DNA from: Planctomycetaceae bacterium
Lineage (GTDB): Bacteria > Planctomycetota > Planctomycetia > Pirellulales > Thermoguttaceae
DNA: 6,818 nucleotides
NCBI GenBank assembly: GCA_031266315.1
Contig: JAISBG010000700.1
Coordinates: 1 to 6,818 of the forward strand
Direction of reading: 5' to 3'
In this document: piece after piece, positions 6,654 to 6,818 of the stretch
How the letters are laid out: every line of letters begins with the position of its first letter
Numbering within the stretch: position 1 is the stretch's first letter
The notes under the pieces: generated by a model
Databases searched by the model: none
The model's input: the letters and a program-made list of their open reading frames with translations, nothing else
Told to the model about the DNA's origin: nothing
Position numbers and translations under genes: made by a program

Positions 6654-6746
6654 GGTAGGCAATCCGCCCGCTGGGCGGTTGACTCGGCATTGACTCCAAA
6701 ACGGAAAGTAACATAATTCACTGTCGGTGAAAATAGGTGGGCGACC
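6654..6746 (+). repeat. Long copy of the intergenic repeat, downstream of GH2
   Basis: GGTAGGCAAT (6654-6663) and AGGTGGGCGACC (6735-6746) are exact copies of the two blocks found on the minus strand at 313-322 and 296-307, in the same order. Here 71 bases separate them instead of five, and the insert holds two hairpins and a TTGACTC direct repeat. The element begins 47 bases after the GH2 stop, on the sense strand, mirroring its placement behind GH5. The short copy could be a deletion form of this longer one. Confidence 0.65.
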
Positions 6747-6779
6747 TTTCGCTGAAAGGTCGCGTCGGCGATAGCCGAC
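6741..6779 (+). repeat. Tandem perfect hairpins (possible structured RNA or repeat core)
   Basis: Two adjacent stem-loops share base 6764 as their boundary. The first has a perfect 10-bp stem, GCGACCTTTC (6741-6750) and GAAAGGTCGC (6754-6763), with loop GCT. The second has a 6-bp stem, GTCGGC (6764-6769) and GCCGAC (6774-6779), with loop GATA. The GCT loop also closes the CCGCCC/GGGCGG stem at 6664-6678. Such back-to-back stems are typical of bacterial interspersed palindromic elements. No family was recognised. Confidence 0.6.
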
Positions 6780-6818
6780 TTGTACCCTATTTCCGGCTAG
6801 CAATCAGATTCCCAAATG

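Larger units (their letters stand above)
6607..6818. other. Non-coding, hairpin-rich tail downstream of GH2
   Basis: After an AT-rich spacer (6607-6653), the rest is GC-richer and packed with short perfect inverted repeats: the arms CCGCCC/GGGCGG (6664-6678), TTCAC/GTGAA (6717-6731), GCGACCTTTC/GAAAGGTCGC (6741-6763) and GTCGGC/GCCGAC (6764-6779). Between the first two, TTGACTC occurs twice eleven bases apart (6679-6685, 6690-6696). None of the stems is followed by a clear T-run, so a classical terminator is not supported. A plus-strand frame from GTG 6737 is open to the window end, but its codons are dictated by the stems. Confidence 0.6.

Noticed and set aside
6664..6678. CCGCCC-GCT-GGGCGG stem as intrinsic terminator of GH2
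   Set aside because: The stem is followed by TTGACTC rather than a T-run.
6737..6818. Open frame from GTG 6737 to the window edge
   Set aside because: It starts directly after an in-frame TAG with no ribosome-binding site, and most of its codons come from the perfect hairpin arms, so non-coding structure explains it better.
6654..6818. CRISPR array or tRNA in the hairpin-rich tail
   Set aside because: There are no regularly spaced identical repeats and no cloverleaf or TpsiC arm; the stems differ in sequence and spacing.

Overview
The window carries three solid protein-coding genes and four intergenic stretches. From left to right: (1) an edge segment (1-128) of roughly 50% GC, open in one frame on each strand, followed by a very AT-rich gap; (2) a secreted glycoside hydrolase of family 5 type on the minus strand (394-2022); (3) a 251-bp divergent promoter region; (4) an Rpn/PDDEXK-type nuclease-transposase family gene on the plus strand (2274-3365); (5) a 256-bp gap; (6) a secreted, large family 2 type glycoside hydrolase on the plus strand (3622-6606); (7) a structured, hairpin-rich non-coding tail running to the window end.

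The two hydrolases both have clear Sec-type signal peptides and intact catalytic glutamate pairs, so they probably act on plant or microbial polysaccharide or oligosaccharide outside the cytoplasm. The GH5 enzyme with its N-terminal carbohydrate-binding-like sandwich would suit chain cleavage, and the GH2 enzyme would suit release of terminal sugars. They are not co-transcribed: they point away from each other with the Rpn-type gene between them. No SusC/SusD pair, transporter or regulator is in the window. The substrate (beta-mannan, beta-glucan, galactan) cannot be fixed from sequence reading alone.

The organism looks like a free-living or gut-associated Gram-negative polysaccharide degrader. 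The moderate-to-low GC, the architecture of the GH2 protein with a long non-catalytic C-terminal region, the Rpn family protein with a run of GEAR repeats and the repeated intergenic element are all reminiscent of uncultured Planctomycetota or related PVC bacteria. This is inference, not proof.

The most unusual signal is non-coding. Two short conserved blocks, GGTAGGCAAT and AGGTGGGCGACC, occur in the same order just downstream of both glycoside hydrolase genes, each time on that gene's sense strand. They are 5 nt apart after GH5. After GH2 they are separated by 71 nt that contain extra hairpins, and the second block is itself the start of a perfect 10-bp stem. This looks like a dispersed 3'-flanking repeat family or structured RNA element. 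I found no CRISPR array, tRNA, rRNA or complete insertion sequence.
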